Shown here piece by piece: positions 25,020-33,360 of a stretch of DNA of 64,000 nt (positions within the stretch are counted from its first letter, which is position 1; the number at the start of each line of letters is the position of its first letter). Origin of the DNA: Flavonifractor sp. An112 (GTDB taxonomy: Bacteria > Bacillota > Clostridia > Oscillospirales > Oscillospiraceae); contig NZ_NFLU01000007.1 of NCBI RefSeq assembly GCF_002161085.1, positions 1-64,000 of the forward strand. Direction: 5' to 3'. A program made the position numbers and the translations under genes. The notes under the pieces were generated by a model, which saw only the letters and a program-made list of their open reading frames with translations, made no database searches and was not told the DNA's origin.

Positions 25020-25227
25020 CTTTTCGCGTAGCGAAAAGCTTTTTCGCGGAGGGTGTTGCGCTCCGTGACCCCGGAGCGAAAAAATCAGATGTATGTCTGG
25101 GAGAATTCACTTCTCCCAGACATACCCCGACCCGCGCCGTGGGCGCGAAACCGGGGGTATCGCAGAACTGCGCCAATGTACATTGGCGCAGTTCTGCGTA
25201 TCCAGGGGGTATTGGATACCCCCTGGA
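25020..25227. repeat. Cluster of perfect inverted repeats between purH-type gene and purD
   Basis: At least five hairpins are packed here. CTTTTCGC/GCGAAAAG at 25020-25038. TTTTTCGC/GCGAAAAA at 25040-25083, with GCTCCG/CGGAGC inside. A 15-base-pair stem at 25091-25105 with 25111-25125. A 38-base palindrome at 25161-25198 whose arms are 18 bases each. TCCAGGGGGTAT/ATACCCCCTGGA at 25201-25227 with loop TGG. None ends in a T-run. They may stabilise or process the pur mRNA before purD, or be a composite mobile palindromic repeat. Confidence 0.8.
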
Positions 25228-25233
25228 ACTGGT

Positions 25234-26406
25234 TTAATGGTGGAACAGCCGCATCCCGGTAAAGGCCATGACAATGCCGTACTTATTGCAGGTGGCAATG
25301 ACGTGGTCGTCCCGGATGGAGCCGCCGGGCTGCACGATGTAGGACACGCCGGACTTGCGGGCCCGCTCCACGTTGTCACCGAAGGGGAAGAAGGCGTCGG
25401 AACCCACGGTCACACCGGACTGGGTAGCGATCCAGGCCTTTTTCTCCTCAGCGGTGAGCACCTCGGGCTTGACCTTGAAGGTGTTCTGCCACACGCCCTC
25501 GGCCAGCACATCCTCGTACTCGTCGGAGATGTACACGTCGATGGCGTTGTCCCGATCGGGGCGGCGGATGCCGTCCACGAACTGGAGGCCCAGAACCTTG
25601 GGATGCTGGCGCAGCAGCCAGTTGTCCGCTTTGTTGCCTGCCAGACGGGTGCAGTGGATGCGGCTCTGTTGGCCGGCACCCACACCGATGGCCTGACCGT
25701 CCTTCACATAGCACACCGAGTTGGACTGGGTGTACTTCAGGGTGATCAAGGAGATGAGCATATCCCGCTTGGCGTGCTCGGGCAGCTCTTTGTTGTCGGT
25801 AACGATGTTGTTCAGCAGGTCGGCGTTGATCTCATAGTTGTTGCGGCCCTGCTCAAAGGTGATGCCGAACACGTCCTTGTGTTCGATGGCCTTGGGGACG
25901 TAGTTGGGATCGATCTCCACCACGTTGTAGCCGCCCTTGCGCTTGGTCTTGAGGATGGCCAGGGCCTCCTCAGTGTAGCCGGGGGCGATGACGCCGTCGG
26001 ACACCTCCAGAGCCAGATAGCGGGCGGTCTGGGCGTCGCACACGTCGGACAGGGCGGCCCAGTCGCCGTAGGAGCACAGCCGGTCGGCGCCACGGGCCTT
26101 CACATAGGCGCAGGCGATAGGGGACAGGTCCATGTCCTCCGCAAAGTAGATCTTCTTCTCCACGTCGGTGAGGGGAGTGCCCACAGCAGCGCCTGCGGGG
26201 GAGACGTGCTTGAAGGAAGCGGCGGCGGGCAGGCCGGTGGCCTCCTTCAGCTCCTTGACCAGCTGCCAGGAGTTCAGCGCGTCCAGAAAGTTGATGTAGC
26301 CCGGTTTGCCGTTAAGCACCTTGATGGGCAGCTCGCCGGACTCCATAAAGATGCGGGCAGGCTTCTGGTTAGGGTTGCAGCCGTATTTCAGCTCCAGTTC
26401 GGTCAT
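25234..26406 (-). CDS. purH: Standalone AICAR formyltransferase
   Basis: A 390-residue protein corresponding to only the AICAR formyltransferase half of bifunctional PurH, transferring a formyl group from 10-formyl-THF to AICAR. The start MTELELKYGCNPNQKPARI, the internal AASFKHVSPAGAAVG with the catalytic Lys-His pair, QQSRIHCTRLAGNKADNW, and the terminal DAFFPFGDN and SVRDD-like text are all present. There is no N-terminal MGS-like IMP cyclohydrolase domain; that reaction is supplied by the neighbouring PurO-type gene. The 390-residue form is common in Clostridia. Confidence 0.93.
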   Translation of the reverse strand: MTELELKYGCNPNQKPARIFMESGELPIKVLNGKPGYINFLDALNSWQLVKELKEATGLPAAASFKHVSPAGAAVGTPLTDVEKKIYFAEDMDLSPIACAYVKARGADRLCSYGDWAALSDVCDAQTARYLALEVSDGVIAPGYTEEALAILKTKRKGGYNVVEIDPNYVPKAIEHKDVFGITFEQGRNNYEINADLLNNIVTDNKELPEHAKRDMLISLITLKYTQSNSVCYVKDGQAIGVGAGQQSRIHCTRLAGNKADNWLLRQHPKVLGLQFVDGIRRPDRDNAIDVYISDEYEDVLAEGVWQNTFKVKPEVLTAEEKKAWIATQSGVTVGSDAFFPFGDNVERARKSGVSYIVQPGGSIRDDHVIATCNKYGIVMAFTGMRLFHH

Positions 26407-26425
26407 GTTCTGTGCTTCCTCCTTC

Positions 26426-27133
26426 TTACTGATGCTTGTTGAGGATGACGGTCTCCCAGTTGCCGGTCATGATGTCGATATAGCGCACAAAGAGGGAGAC
26501 CTTGTTCTCCTCATTGAGGCTGTTCCAGATCAGCTGGGCAAATTCCTCGGGAGTCTCGCTGGTGATGGCGATCTGCTCCGGCTCACCCTCGAAGGAGGGC
26601 AGGGGATTGCCGTCTCCCATGTAGGTGTGGATGAAGTGGCCCTGACCGGCCAGGGGCTTCTCATAGGCATAGAAGTAGCGGCGGCAGGAGGCGGGATCGC
26701 CGTCGGCGCTCTTCAGGATGGAGAGCACATAGTCGCCGTCCTTCTTTACCAGACCGGAAATACGGGGGGTGTAGTTGGGCTCATCCGGCTCGAAGGTGCG
26801 GGTATGCAGGGCCTGAGAGAAGGTCTTGCCGGCGGCCAGGCCCTCCCGGATGGTGTCGGTCTGGTCACCGTTGGTGACAATGGTGGAGGCGCCGAACACC
26901 CGGACTGGATTGTAGATGATGAGGGAGGGGTCGGTCATCTTGGAGGGATCAAAGGCCTGGGTGCGGATGCCGTCGGGGGTCTCCACAAACACACGGTTGC
27001 GGGAGTTCTCGCTGCGGCCCATGATGAAGTAGGCGATGACCGCCTTGGTGTCGTCGGCGGAGCGGCCCAGCACGATGCCGCGGCCGGGATAGGGATTGCT
27101 TTGCAGCAGTTGGGTCAGGTCCAGCGTTTTCAT
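26426..27133 (-). CDS. purO: IMP cyclohydrolase, PurO type
   Basis: A 235-residue protein of the IMP cyclohydrolase family first known from archaeal PurO. Motifs are NPYPGRGIVLGRSADD, FIMGRSENSRNRVFVE and RTFEPDEPNYTPRISG. It would close FAICAR to IMP, replacing the missing N-terminal half of PurH. The ATG at 27133 has AAGGGG nine bases upstream and follows the purN stop by four bases. Immediately downstream is the standalone AICARFT, so the last two steps are encoded by two genes. Confidence 0.9.
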   Translation of the reverse strand: MKTLDLTQLLQSNPYPGRGIVLGRSADDTKAVIAYFIMGRSENSRNRVFVETPDGIRTQAFDPSKMTDPSLIIYNPVRVFGASTIVTNGDQTDTIREGLAAGKTFSQALHTRTFEPDEPNYTPRISGLVKKDGDYVLSILKSADGDPASCRRYFYAYEKPLAGQGHFIHTYMGDGNPLPSFEGEPEQIAITSETPEEFAQLIWNSLNEENKVSLFVRYIDIMTGNWETVILNKHQ

Positions 27134-27137
27134 AACA

Positions 27138-27770
27138 TCATTCCCCTTCTTTGATGGTAACGATCCGTCCCTCCACGGAGAGGCGGCCTTGACAGAACAG
27201 AGCGACGGCCTGGGGCAGAATATGCCACTCAGCCTGCTCCATGACCCGGCGCTGGAGTACCTCGGGGGTGTCGCCGGGCAGAATGTCCACCGCTTTCTGG
27301 AGGACGATGGGGCCGCCGTCGGGCTCCTCATTCACAAAGTGAACGGTGGCGCCAGTGACCTTCACACCGTAGGCCAGGGCCTTTTCGTGGACGTGAAGGC
27401 CATAATAGCCCGCCCCGCAGAAGGACGGGATGAGAGCGGGATGGACGTTGAGGATGGCGTTGGGATAGGCTTGCACCATTTCCTCGGTCAGAATGTGCAT
27501 GAAACCGGCCAGCACCACCAGATCGATGCCCAGCTCCTTCAGCTTGGCCACCAGGGCCTGGGTCATGGCACGGTTGGAGTCGTAGTCCTTCCGGGCTATC
27601 ACATAGCCGGGGATACCGGCGTTTTTGGCTCGCTCCAGGGCATAGGCGTCAGCTTTGGAGGAGATGACGGCGGCCAGTTCTCCGCCGCCCAGCTCACCCC
27701 GGTCCCGGGCACCAATGAGGGCCTGGAGATTGGTCCCGCCGCCGGAGACCAGTACAGCGATTCGGGTCAT
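27138..27770 (-). CDS. purN: Phosphoribosylglycinamide formyltransferase PurN
   Basis: PurN formylates GAR with 10-formyl-THF, purine step three. The 210-residue enzyme begins [19 protein letters not shown] and has the folate/catalytic region [20 protein letters not shown] with [14 protein letters not shown] (catalytic Asn and His) near residue 105, and a late [19 protein letters not shown] with the catalytic aspartate. It overlaps purM by four bases. Confidence 0.95.
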   Translation of the reverse strand: MTRIAVLVSGGGTNLQALIGARDRGELGGGELAAVISSKADAYALERAKNAGIPGYVIARKDYDSNRAMTQALVAKLKELGIDLVVLAGFMHILTEEMVQAYPNAILNVHPALIPSFCGAGYYGLHVHEKALAYGVKVTGATVHFVNEEPDGGPIVLQKAVDILPGDTPEVLQRRVMEQAEWHILPQAVALFCQGRLSVEGRIVTIKEGE

Positions 27771-28810
27771 ACCAGTTCCACCCCGGCGTCGCCGTCAACC
27801 ACAGAGCCGATGACGTAGGCCTGCTCGCCGGCCTGGGCCAGCAGTTCCATGGCCTGCTCCGCCTGAGCGGCGGGAAGGGCCAGGATCATGCCGATGCCCA
27901 TGTTGAAGGTGTTGTACATATCCCGGGTGGGAATGCCGCCCTTCTTTTCGATGAGGTCGAAGATGGGCAGGCGGGGGAAGGAGTCCAGCTTAATCTGAGC
28001 GGTGAGGCCCTCGGTCATCATACGGGGCACGTTCTCGTAGAAGCCGCCGCCGGTGATATGGCTGATGGCGTGAACGTCGATGCCGCCTTTCAGCAGGGCC
28101 AGGATCGCTTTGACATAGATGCGGGTGGGAGTGAGCAGGGTCTCACCCAGGCTCTTGCCGCCCAGCTCCTCCATGGGGGAGGTCAGGTCGGCGTGCTCCA
28201 CGTCCAGCACCTTACGGACCAGGGAGAAGCCGTTGGAGTGGACGCCGGTGGAGGCCAGACCGATGAGGGTATCGCCTGCGGCCAGGGCCTTGCCGTCGAT
28301 GATCTTCTCCTCGTCTACAATGCCAACAGAGAAACCGGCCACATCGTAGTCATCCTCCGCCATCAGGCCGGGATGTTCGGCGGTCTCGCCGCCTACCAAG
28401 GCGCAGTCAGCCTGGCGGCAGCCCTCGGTGATACCGGCCACGATGTCGGCGATGCGGGCGGGATCGTTCTTGCCGCAGGCAATGTAGTCCAGGAAGAAGA
28501 GGGGAGTGGCGCCGCCGCAGATGATATCGTTGACGCACATGGCCACGCAGTCGATGCCGATGGTGTCATGCTTGTTCATCAGCTGGGCCAGGCGCAGCTT
28601 GGTGCCCACGCCGTCGGTGCCGGACACCAGCACGGGCTTCTTCATGCCCGCCATATCGGGGGCAAACAGACCGCCAAAGCCGCCCAGGGTGCCCATGACG
28701 CCGGGGATATAAGTGGATTCCACCATGGGCTTGATGCGCTCTACCGACTCATAGCCGGCGGTCACGTCCACGCCGGCGGCGGCGTAGGACTCAGAGTGAG
28801 AATTTTTCAT
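27767..28810 (-). CDS. purM: Phosphoribosylformylglycinamidine cyclo-ligase PurM
   Basis: PurM (AIR synthetase) closes FGAM to AIR with ATP. The 347-residue product carries [33 protein letters not shown], and the late [17 protein letters not shown], all family signatures. It sits between purF and purN in the operon, overlapping purN by four bases. Its length matches the family (about 340 residues). Confidence 0.95.
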   Translation of the reverse strand: MKNSHSESYAAAGVDVTAGYESVERIKPMVESTYIPGVMGTLGGFGGLFAPDMAGMKKPVLVSGTDGVGTKLRLAQLMNKHDTIGIDCVAMCVNDIICGGATPLFFLDYIACGKNDPARIADIVAGITEGCRQADCALVGGETAEHPGLMAEDDYDVAGFSVGIVDEEKIIDGKALAAGDTLIGLASTGVHSNGFSLVRKVLDVEHADLTSPMEELGGKSLGETLLTPTRIYVKAILALLKGGIDVHAISHITGGGFYENVPRMMTEGLTAQIKLDSFPRLPIFDLIEKKGGIPTRDMYNTFNMGIGMILALPAAQAEQAMELLAQAGEQAYVIGSVVDGDAGVELV

Positions 28811-28828
28811 ACGGAGAAACCTCCTCGA

Positions 28829-30253
28829 TTATTGGGTTTGACCGATTTTCTGTTCAAAACGGAATTTTTCCCGGGCTTCCGGTACGGGCACCGGATAGGT
28901 GCCGGTGAAGCAGCCGTCGCAGAAGGTGCAGCCGCAGCCGTTGGCCAATTTATGGACGCTGTCCACGCTGAGGTAGCCCAGGGAGTCGGCGCCGATGATC
29001 TTGGCGATCTCCTCCACCGTGTGATTGCAGGCGATGAGATGATCCCGGGAGTCGATATCGGTACCGAAGTAGCAGGGATGGAGGAAAGGGGGCGCGGAGA
29101 CCCGCATATGGACCTCTGTGGCCCCGGCCTCCCGCAGCAGCCCCACGATGCGGGCGGAAGTAGTACCCCGGACGATGGAGTCGTCGATGATGACTACCCG
29201 CTTGCCCCGCACTACGGAGGAAATGGGGTTGAGCTTGATACGCACCTTGTCCTCCCGGTTTTTCTGGCCGGGGGCGATGAAGGTGCGGGCGATATACTTG
29301 TTCTTGATGAAGCCGGTGCCGTAGGGGATGCCGGACTGCCGGGCATAGCCGATGGCGGCATCGATGCCGGAGTCGGGCACGCCGATCACGATGTCGGCCT
29401 GGACCGGATGCTCCAGGGCCAGGAAGGCTCCTGCACGGAGCCGAGCCTCGTGGACGCCGGCACCGTCGATCACCGAGTCAGGCCGGGCAAAGTAGATAAA
29501 CTCAAACACACACAGGCTGCTCTTGGCCTTGCCGCAGTGGGTCCGTATGCTCCGCAGGCCGGACTGGTCGGCGATGACGATTTCGCCGGGTTCCACATCC
29601 CGGAGGAAGTGGGCGCCGATGGCGTCCAGAGCGCAACTCTCCGAGGCGAACACATAGCCGCCGTCCAGGGTGCCGATGCACAGAGGCCGGAAGCCGTTGG
29701 GGTCCCGGGCGGCGATCAGCTTGCGGGGGGAGAGGAGCACCAGGGAATAGGCCCCCTGGATCACATCCATGGCGGCGGACACGGCCTCCTCGATGGAGGG
29801 GGCTTTCAGCCGGGCGCCGGTGATGGTGTAGGCGATGACCTCGGTGTCGCTGGTGGTGTGGAAGATGGCGCCGGACAGCTCCAGCTTCTCCCGCAGCTCG
29901 GCGGCGTTGGTCAGGTTGCCGTTGTGGGCCAGAGCCATGGAACCCTTCACATGGTTGATGACCATGGGCTGGGCATTGGTACGGCTCTTGCGGCCGGTGG
30001 TGGCGTAGCGCACATGGCCCACGGCCATACTGCCGGGACCCAGGTGCTCCAGAACTTCAGGGGTAAATACTTCGCTGACCAGTCCCACGTCCTTGTGGCT
30101 GGTGATGACGCCATCGTCATTGATGGCCATACCGGCGCTCTCCTGGCCCCGGTGTTGGAGGGCATAGAGCGCGTTGTAAGTAACAGAGGCGGCGTGGGTC
30201 ATACCGGCCACACATACGCCGAAAACACCACATTCTTCATGAATTGTTGCCAT
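28829..30253 (-). CDS. purF: Amidophosphoribosyltransferase PurF
   Basis: PurF commits PRPP to purines by replacing its pyrophosphate with ammonia from glutamine. The 474-residue protein starts MATIHEECGVFG; Cys8 is expected to be the N-terminal nucleophile after removal of a seven-residue propeptide. The glutaminase domain retains LQHRGQESAGMA and the oxyanion Asn-Gly in LAHNGNLTNAAE. The phosphoribosyltransferase has the PRPP loop VVIIDDSIVRGTT. C-terminal CTFCDGCFTG may ligate an iron-sulfur cluster as in the Bacillus enzyme. A second, degenerate paralog precedes it in the operon. Confidence 0.95.
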   Translation of the reverse strand: MATIHEECGVFGVCVAGMTHAASVTYNALYALQHRGQESAGMAINDDGVITSHKDVGLVSEVFTPEVLEHLGPGSMAVGHVRYATTGRKSRTNAQPMVINHVKGSMALAHNGNLTNAAELREKLELSGAIFHTTSDTEVIAYTITGARLKAPSIEEAVSAAMDVIQGAYSLVLLSPRKLIAARDPNGFRPLCIGTLDGGYVFASESCALDAIGAHFLRDVEPGEIVIADQSGLRSIRTHCGKAKSSLCVFEFIYFARPDSVIDGAGVHEARLRAGAFLALEHPVQADIVIGVPDSGIDAAIGYARQSGIPYGTGFIKNKYIARTFIAPGQKNREDKVRIKLNPISSVVRGKRVVIIDDSIVRGTTSARIVGLLREAGATEVHMRVSAPPFLHPCYFGTDIDSRDHLIACNHTVEEIAKIIGADSLGYLSVDSVHKLANGCGCTFCDGCFTGTYPVPVPEAREKFRFEQKIGQTQ

Positions 30254-30305
30254 GGCTTTTCTTCCTTTGCGTCAGGGGCTTGGACGTGGAAACCGGACGG
30301 ACCGG

Positions 30306-31727
30306 TTATTCCTTACCGGTCCAGCAGTAGGTGCAGATCTTGTCGCGGTCGATGCCGATGGCCTCCAGCAGGCCATCCAGAGACTGATAGCCCAGGGAAT
30401 CAAAGCCCATTTCCTTACAGATGGCCTTGAGCATACACTGGCCTCGCTCTGTGGAGGAGTCGGCATATTCCTCCAGGTGCTGCTGCCCCTCGTCACCCTC
30501 CAGGTTCTGGATGGTGCGCCGGGCCAGCAGCTCCATGTCGGAGTTGCTGCGGGAGAAGTTCAGATATTTGCAGCCGTACATGATGGGGGGGCAGGCCGAG
30601 CGCATATGAACTTCTTCAGCACCAGACTCGTAGAGAAATTCTACGGTTTCTCTCAGCTGGGTGCCGCGGACAATGGAGTCGTCCACAAAGAGCAGCTTCT
30701 TGCCCTCGATGAGCTCGGGCACGGGAATCTGCTTCATTTTGGCCACCTGGTTGCGGGCCGCCTGATTGGCGGGCATGAAGGAGCGGGGCCAGGTGGGGGT
30801 GTATTTGACGAAGGGGCGGGCAAAGGGCTTACCGCTGCGGTTGGCAAAGCCGATGGCGTGGGGCACGCCGGAGTCAGGCACACCGGCCACGTAGTCCACC
30901 TTGGGCAGCTGGCCCTTCTGGACCTCGTCCCGGGCCATGATCTCGCCGTTGCGGTAGCGCATAACCTCCACGTTGACTCCCTCGTAGTTGGAGTTGGGGT
31001 AGCCGTAGTAGGTCCACAGGAAGGCGCAGATCTTCATTTTGTCTCCGGCAGGGGCCAGGGTCTCCCAGCCTCTGGCGGTTACCTTGACCACCTCGCCGGG
31101 GCCAAGCTCGTAGGCGTCGATGTAGCCCAGCTTGTGGTAGGCGAAGGATTCAAAGGAGACGCAGCAGCCCTCATCGTTCTGGCCGATGAGTACCGGCAGA
31201 CGGCCCAGCTTGTCCCGAGCGGCGATGATGCCGTCGGGGGTGAGGATAAGCATGGTGCAGGAGCCGTCAATCTCCTCCTGGGCGTGGCGGATGCCGGACA
31301 CCAGGTCGTCCTTCTGGTTGATAAGGGCGGCAGCCAGTTCGGTAGCGTTTACCTTACCAGAACTCATGGCCATAAACTGGTGGCCATGGTCGGAAAAGTA
31401 CCGCTCAATCAGCGCCTCGGAGTTGTTGATGATGCCTACCGTAATGATGGCGTACAGACCCAGATGGGAGCGTACCAGGAGGGGCTGAGGGTCGGTGTCG
31501 CTGATGCAGCCGATGGCGGAACAGCCCTTGAACTCGGCCAGGTCTTTGTCGAACTTGGTACGGAAGGGGGTGTTCTCGATATTGTGGATCTGGCGCTGAA
31601 AACCGATCTTGGGATCATAGACTGCCATGCCGCCCCGCTTGGTACCCAGGTGGGAATGGTAGTCGGTGCCGAAGAACACGTCCATGACGCAGTCGCGCTT
31701 AGAGATAGTGCCAAAGAAACCGCCCAT
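30306..31727 (-). CDS. PurF paralog with degenerate glutaminase domain
   Basis: A 473-residue protein with the PurF layout but without glutaminase catalysis. The start MGGFFGTISK has glycine where PurF has its nucleophile cysteine (ECGVFG), and the oxyanion segment reads TVGIINNSE instead of HNGNLTN. The phosphoribosyltransferase half is intact, with GVPDSGVPHAIGFANRSGKP and the PRPP loop LLFVDDSIVRGTQ. It ends CTYCWTGKE. The C-terminal half also has an insertion after the PRPP loop. It may use free ammonia, may be regulatory, or may pair with PurF. It lies between purC and purF, three bases after purC. Confidence 0.85.
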   Translation of the reverse strand: MGGFFGTISKRDCVMDVFFGTDYHSHLGTKRGGMAVYDPKIGFQRQIHNIENTPFRTKFDKDLAEFKGCSAIGCISDTDPQPLLVRSHLGLYAIITVGIINNSEALIERYFSDHGHQFMAMSSGKVNATELAAALINQKDDLVSGIRHAQEEIDGSCTMLILTPDGIIAARDKLGRLPVLIGQNDEGCCVSFESFAYHKLGYIDAYELGPGEVVKVTARGWETLAPAGDKMKICAFLWTYYGYPNSNYEGVNVEVMRYRNGEIMARDEVQKGQLPKVDYVAGVPDSGVPHAIGFANRSGKPFARPFVKYTPTWPRSFMPANQAARNQVAKMKQIPVPELIEGKKLLFVDDSIVRGTQLRETVEFLYESGAEEVHMRSACPPIMYGCKYLNFSRSNSDMELLARRTIQNLEGDEGQQHLEEYADSSTERGQCMLKAICKEMGFDSLGYQSLDGLLEAIGIDRDKICTYCWTGKE

Positions 31728-31730
31728 GCC

Positions 31731-32450
31731 TTACTTGTCCCCCATCAGACGGCGCATGACCTCTTCATAGGCCTCTTCGGCGCCGCCCAGATCCCGGCGG
31801 AAGCGGTCCTTGTCCAGCTTCTCGTGGGTCTTCTCATCCCACAGGCGGCAGGTGTCGGGGGAGATCTCGTCGGCCAGCACGATGGTGCCGTCGGCGGTCT
31901 TGCCGAACTCCAGCTTGAAGTCCACCAGATCGATGCCGATCTCCTTCATGAAGCCCTTCAGCAGGTCGTTGACAGCAAAGGCGTACTTCTTGATGAGCTC
32001 GATCTCTTCCTTGGTGGCCAGCTTCAGGGCCAGAGCGTGATAGTCGTTGATGAGGGGATCGCCCAGGTCGTCGTTCTTATAGGAGAACTCGATGGTGGGC
32101 TCGTCAAACACGATGCCCTCCTCCACGCCATAGCGCTTGGCGAAGGAACCGGCGGAAATGTTGCGGATAATGACCTCCAGGGGGACGATGGATACCTTCT
32201 TCACGGCGGTCTCGCGGTCGCTGAGCTCCTCCACATAGTGGGTAGGCACGCCCTTCTCCTCCAGGCGGCGCATCAGGTTGTTGGTCATGCGGTTGTTGAT
32301 GGCGCCCTTACCGGTGATGGTGCCCTTCTTCAGGCCGTTGAAAGCGGTAGCGTCGTCCTTGTAGGACACAATGACCACCTGGGGATCGTTGCTGGCGAAA
32401 ACCTTCTTAGCCTTGCCTTCGTAGAGCTGCTCTTTCTTCTCGTAAGCCAT
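31731..32450 (-). CDS. purC: SAICAR synthetase PurC
   Basis: PurC joins CAIR and aspartate with ATP to form SAICAR. The 239-residue product begins with [16 protein letters not shown] and has [37 protein letters not shown] and [20 protein letters not shown], the last three forming the ATP and substrate sites. It follows purE by 37 bases and is followed by the PurF paralog after three bases. Confidence 0.95.
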   Translation of the reverse strand: MAYEKKEQLYEGKAKKVFASNDPQVVIVSYKDDATAFNGLKKGTITGKGAINNRMTNNLMRRLEEKGVPTHYVEELSDRETAVKKVSIVPLEVIIRNISAGSFAKRYGVEEGIVFDEPTIEFSYKNDDLGDPLINDYHALALKLATKEEIELIKKYAFAVNDLLKGFMKEIGIDLVDFKLEFGKTADGTIVLADEISPDTCRLWDEKTHEKLDKDRFRRDLGGAEEAYEEVMRRLMGDK

Positions 32451-32487
32451 GACGTGATGCTCCTTTTTCTATTCTAAATTGATTTGA

Positions 32488-32979
32488 TTACAGTTTTTCT
32501 ACAATATGGCGGTCTTTTTCCATCACTTCTTCCGCCATGCGGGCCTTGAACTGGACCAGCTTGTCGGTCAGTTCGGGATCGGACAGGGCCAGCATCTGAG
32601 CGGCCAGGATAGCGGCGTTGTCAGCGCCATCCACCGCCACGCAGGCCACGGGGATGCCCTTGGGCATCTGGACCATGGACAGCAGAGAGTCCAGACCGCC
32701 CATCATGGATGTCTTGATGGGAACGCCGATGACGGGCAGGGTGGTGTAGGCGGCCAGCACACCGGCCAGATGGGCGGCCTTGCCGGCAGCGGCAATGATA
32801 ACACCGAAACCGTTTTCCATGGCGTGGGAGGCCAGTTCCTCAGCGGCGGCAGGGGTGCGGTGGGCGGAAATAATGCGGACCTCAGCGGGAATGCCGAAGG
32901 ACTGCAAACGCTGGATGCAGGGGCGCATGGTGTCCAGATCGGAGTCGGAACCCATGACAACAGCAACTTTTTTGCTCAT
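32488..32979 (-). CDS. purE: N5-CAIR mutase PurE
   Basis: The 163-residue class I PurE carries VVMGSDSDLDTM at its start (nucleotide-binding loop), RIISAHRTPAAAEEL with the conserved histidine, and the GKAAHLAGVLA segment. It converts N5-CAIR to CAIR. purK is not in the window. AGGAGG lies just before the ATG. It is the first gene of the pur operon and is preceded by a 190-base leader with a terminator. Confidence 0.95.
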   Translation of the reverse strand: MSKKVAVVMGSDSDLDTMRPCIQRLQSFGIPAEVRIISAHRTPAAAEELASHAMENGFGVIIAAAGKAAHLAGVLAAYTTLPVIGVPIKTSMMGGLDSLLSMVQMPKGIPVACVAVDGADNAAILAAQMLALSDPELTDKLVQFKARMAEEVMEKDRHIVEKL

Positions 32980-33017
32980 AAGACCCTCCTGTATACCTAA
33001 AAATTTTTCAGGGCTGG

Positions 33018-33056
33018 AAAAAATAAATCAGGGCATCCGGTATACGGATGCCCTGA
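33018..33056 (-). terminator. Leader terminator (attenuator) upstream of purE
   Basis: On the minus strand TCAGGGCATCCG pairs with CGGATGCCCTGA (33056-33045 with 33039-33028, loop of five bases), followed by TTTATTTTTT. It is a complete rho-independent terminator 40 bases before the purE start and after the leader reading frame. Because it would stop all pur transcription, a means to pass it must exist. Confidence 0.8.
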
Positions 33057-33061
33057 CGGTT

Positions 33062-33136
33062 TCAGACCCTGAGGTTGGACAGGTTGGTGCCGTGGATGGA
33101 TCGCCAGTTTGCGTAAAACCAGTGCAGTGATGACAT
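33062..33136 (-). CDS. Putative 24-residue leader peptide of the pur operon
   Basis: An ATG at 33136 has GGGGAGG seven bases upstream and opens a 24-codon frame with a TGA at 33064-33062, six bases before the attenuator stem. The product starts MSSLHWFYANWRSI and ends HGTNLSNLRV. No residue is strongly repeated, so simple amino-acid starvation attenuation is not obvious. Translation of this frame could affect folding of the terminator. Not matched to any known leader; the frame could be chance, although its ribosome site is unusually good. Confidence 0.5.
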   Translation of the reverse strand: MSSLHWFYANWRSIHGTNLSNLRV

Positions 33137-33170
33137 CCCCGTACCTCCCCATTTGTTTGATTCATGTAAA

Positions 33171-33199
33171 ATAATATCGGATTTTTTTGTGCTTGGCAA
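33171..33199 (-). promoter_or_regulatory. Promoter of the pur operon
   Basis: Reading leftward, TTGCCA (33199-33194) and TATTAT (33176-33171) are spaced by 17 bases. The transcript would start near 33164 and carry a leader of about 185 bases to purE. No ZTP, PRPP or guanine riboswitch core was recognised in the leader. Confidence 0.7.
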
Positions 33200-33292
33200 G
33201 GGCACTGGTGGATTTTTGTCTTGTTATACAACTTTGACGAAAAAAGGAAGGGGTACGTTGTGGAAGAAGAGAGGAACCGCTCCGAAAGAGGT

Positions 33293-33321
33293 TGCGTTCC
33301 GGAGCGGCAGAGGCTATACTT
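33293..33321 (+). promoter_or_regulatory. Promoter of cardiolipin synthase gene, within an inverted repeat
   Basis: TTGCGT (33293-33298) and TATACT (33316-33321) are 17 bases apart. The inverted repeat CCGCTCCG (33278-33285) with CGGAGCGG (33301-33308) overlaps the promoter and could be a regulator site. Confidence 0.6.
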
Positions 33322-33360
33322 GCCATAGAAAGAATCCGTCGAAAAGGGGAGGTGGCCCGA

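Noticed and set aside
30252-32477. Open frame of 741 codons opposite purF paralog and purC
   Set aside because: It spans the gap between two well supported genes on the other strand, so it cannot be a conserved gene; its text has no motif.
33000-33170. Purine, ZTP or PRPP riboswitch before purE
   Set aside because: None of the conserved core segments of these riboswitches was recognised. The leader has only a short frame and a terminator.
33028-33231. Open frame of 67 codons in the pur leader
   Set aside because: It runs through the promoter and terminator in a different frame from the 24-codon leader and has no ribosome site.
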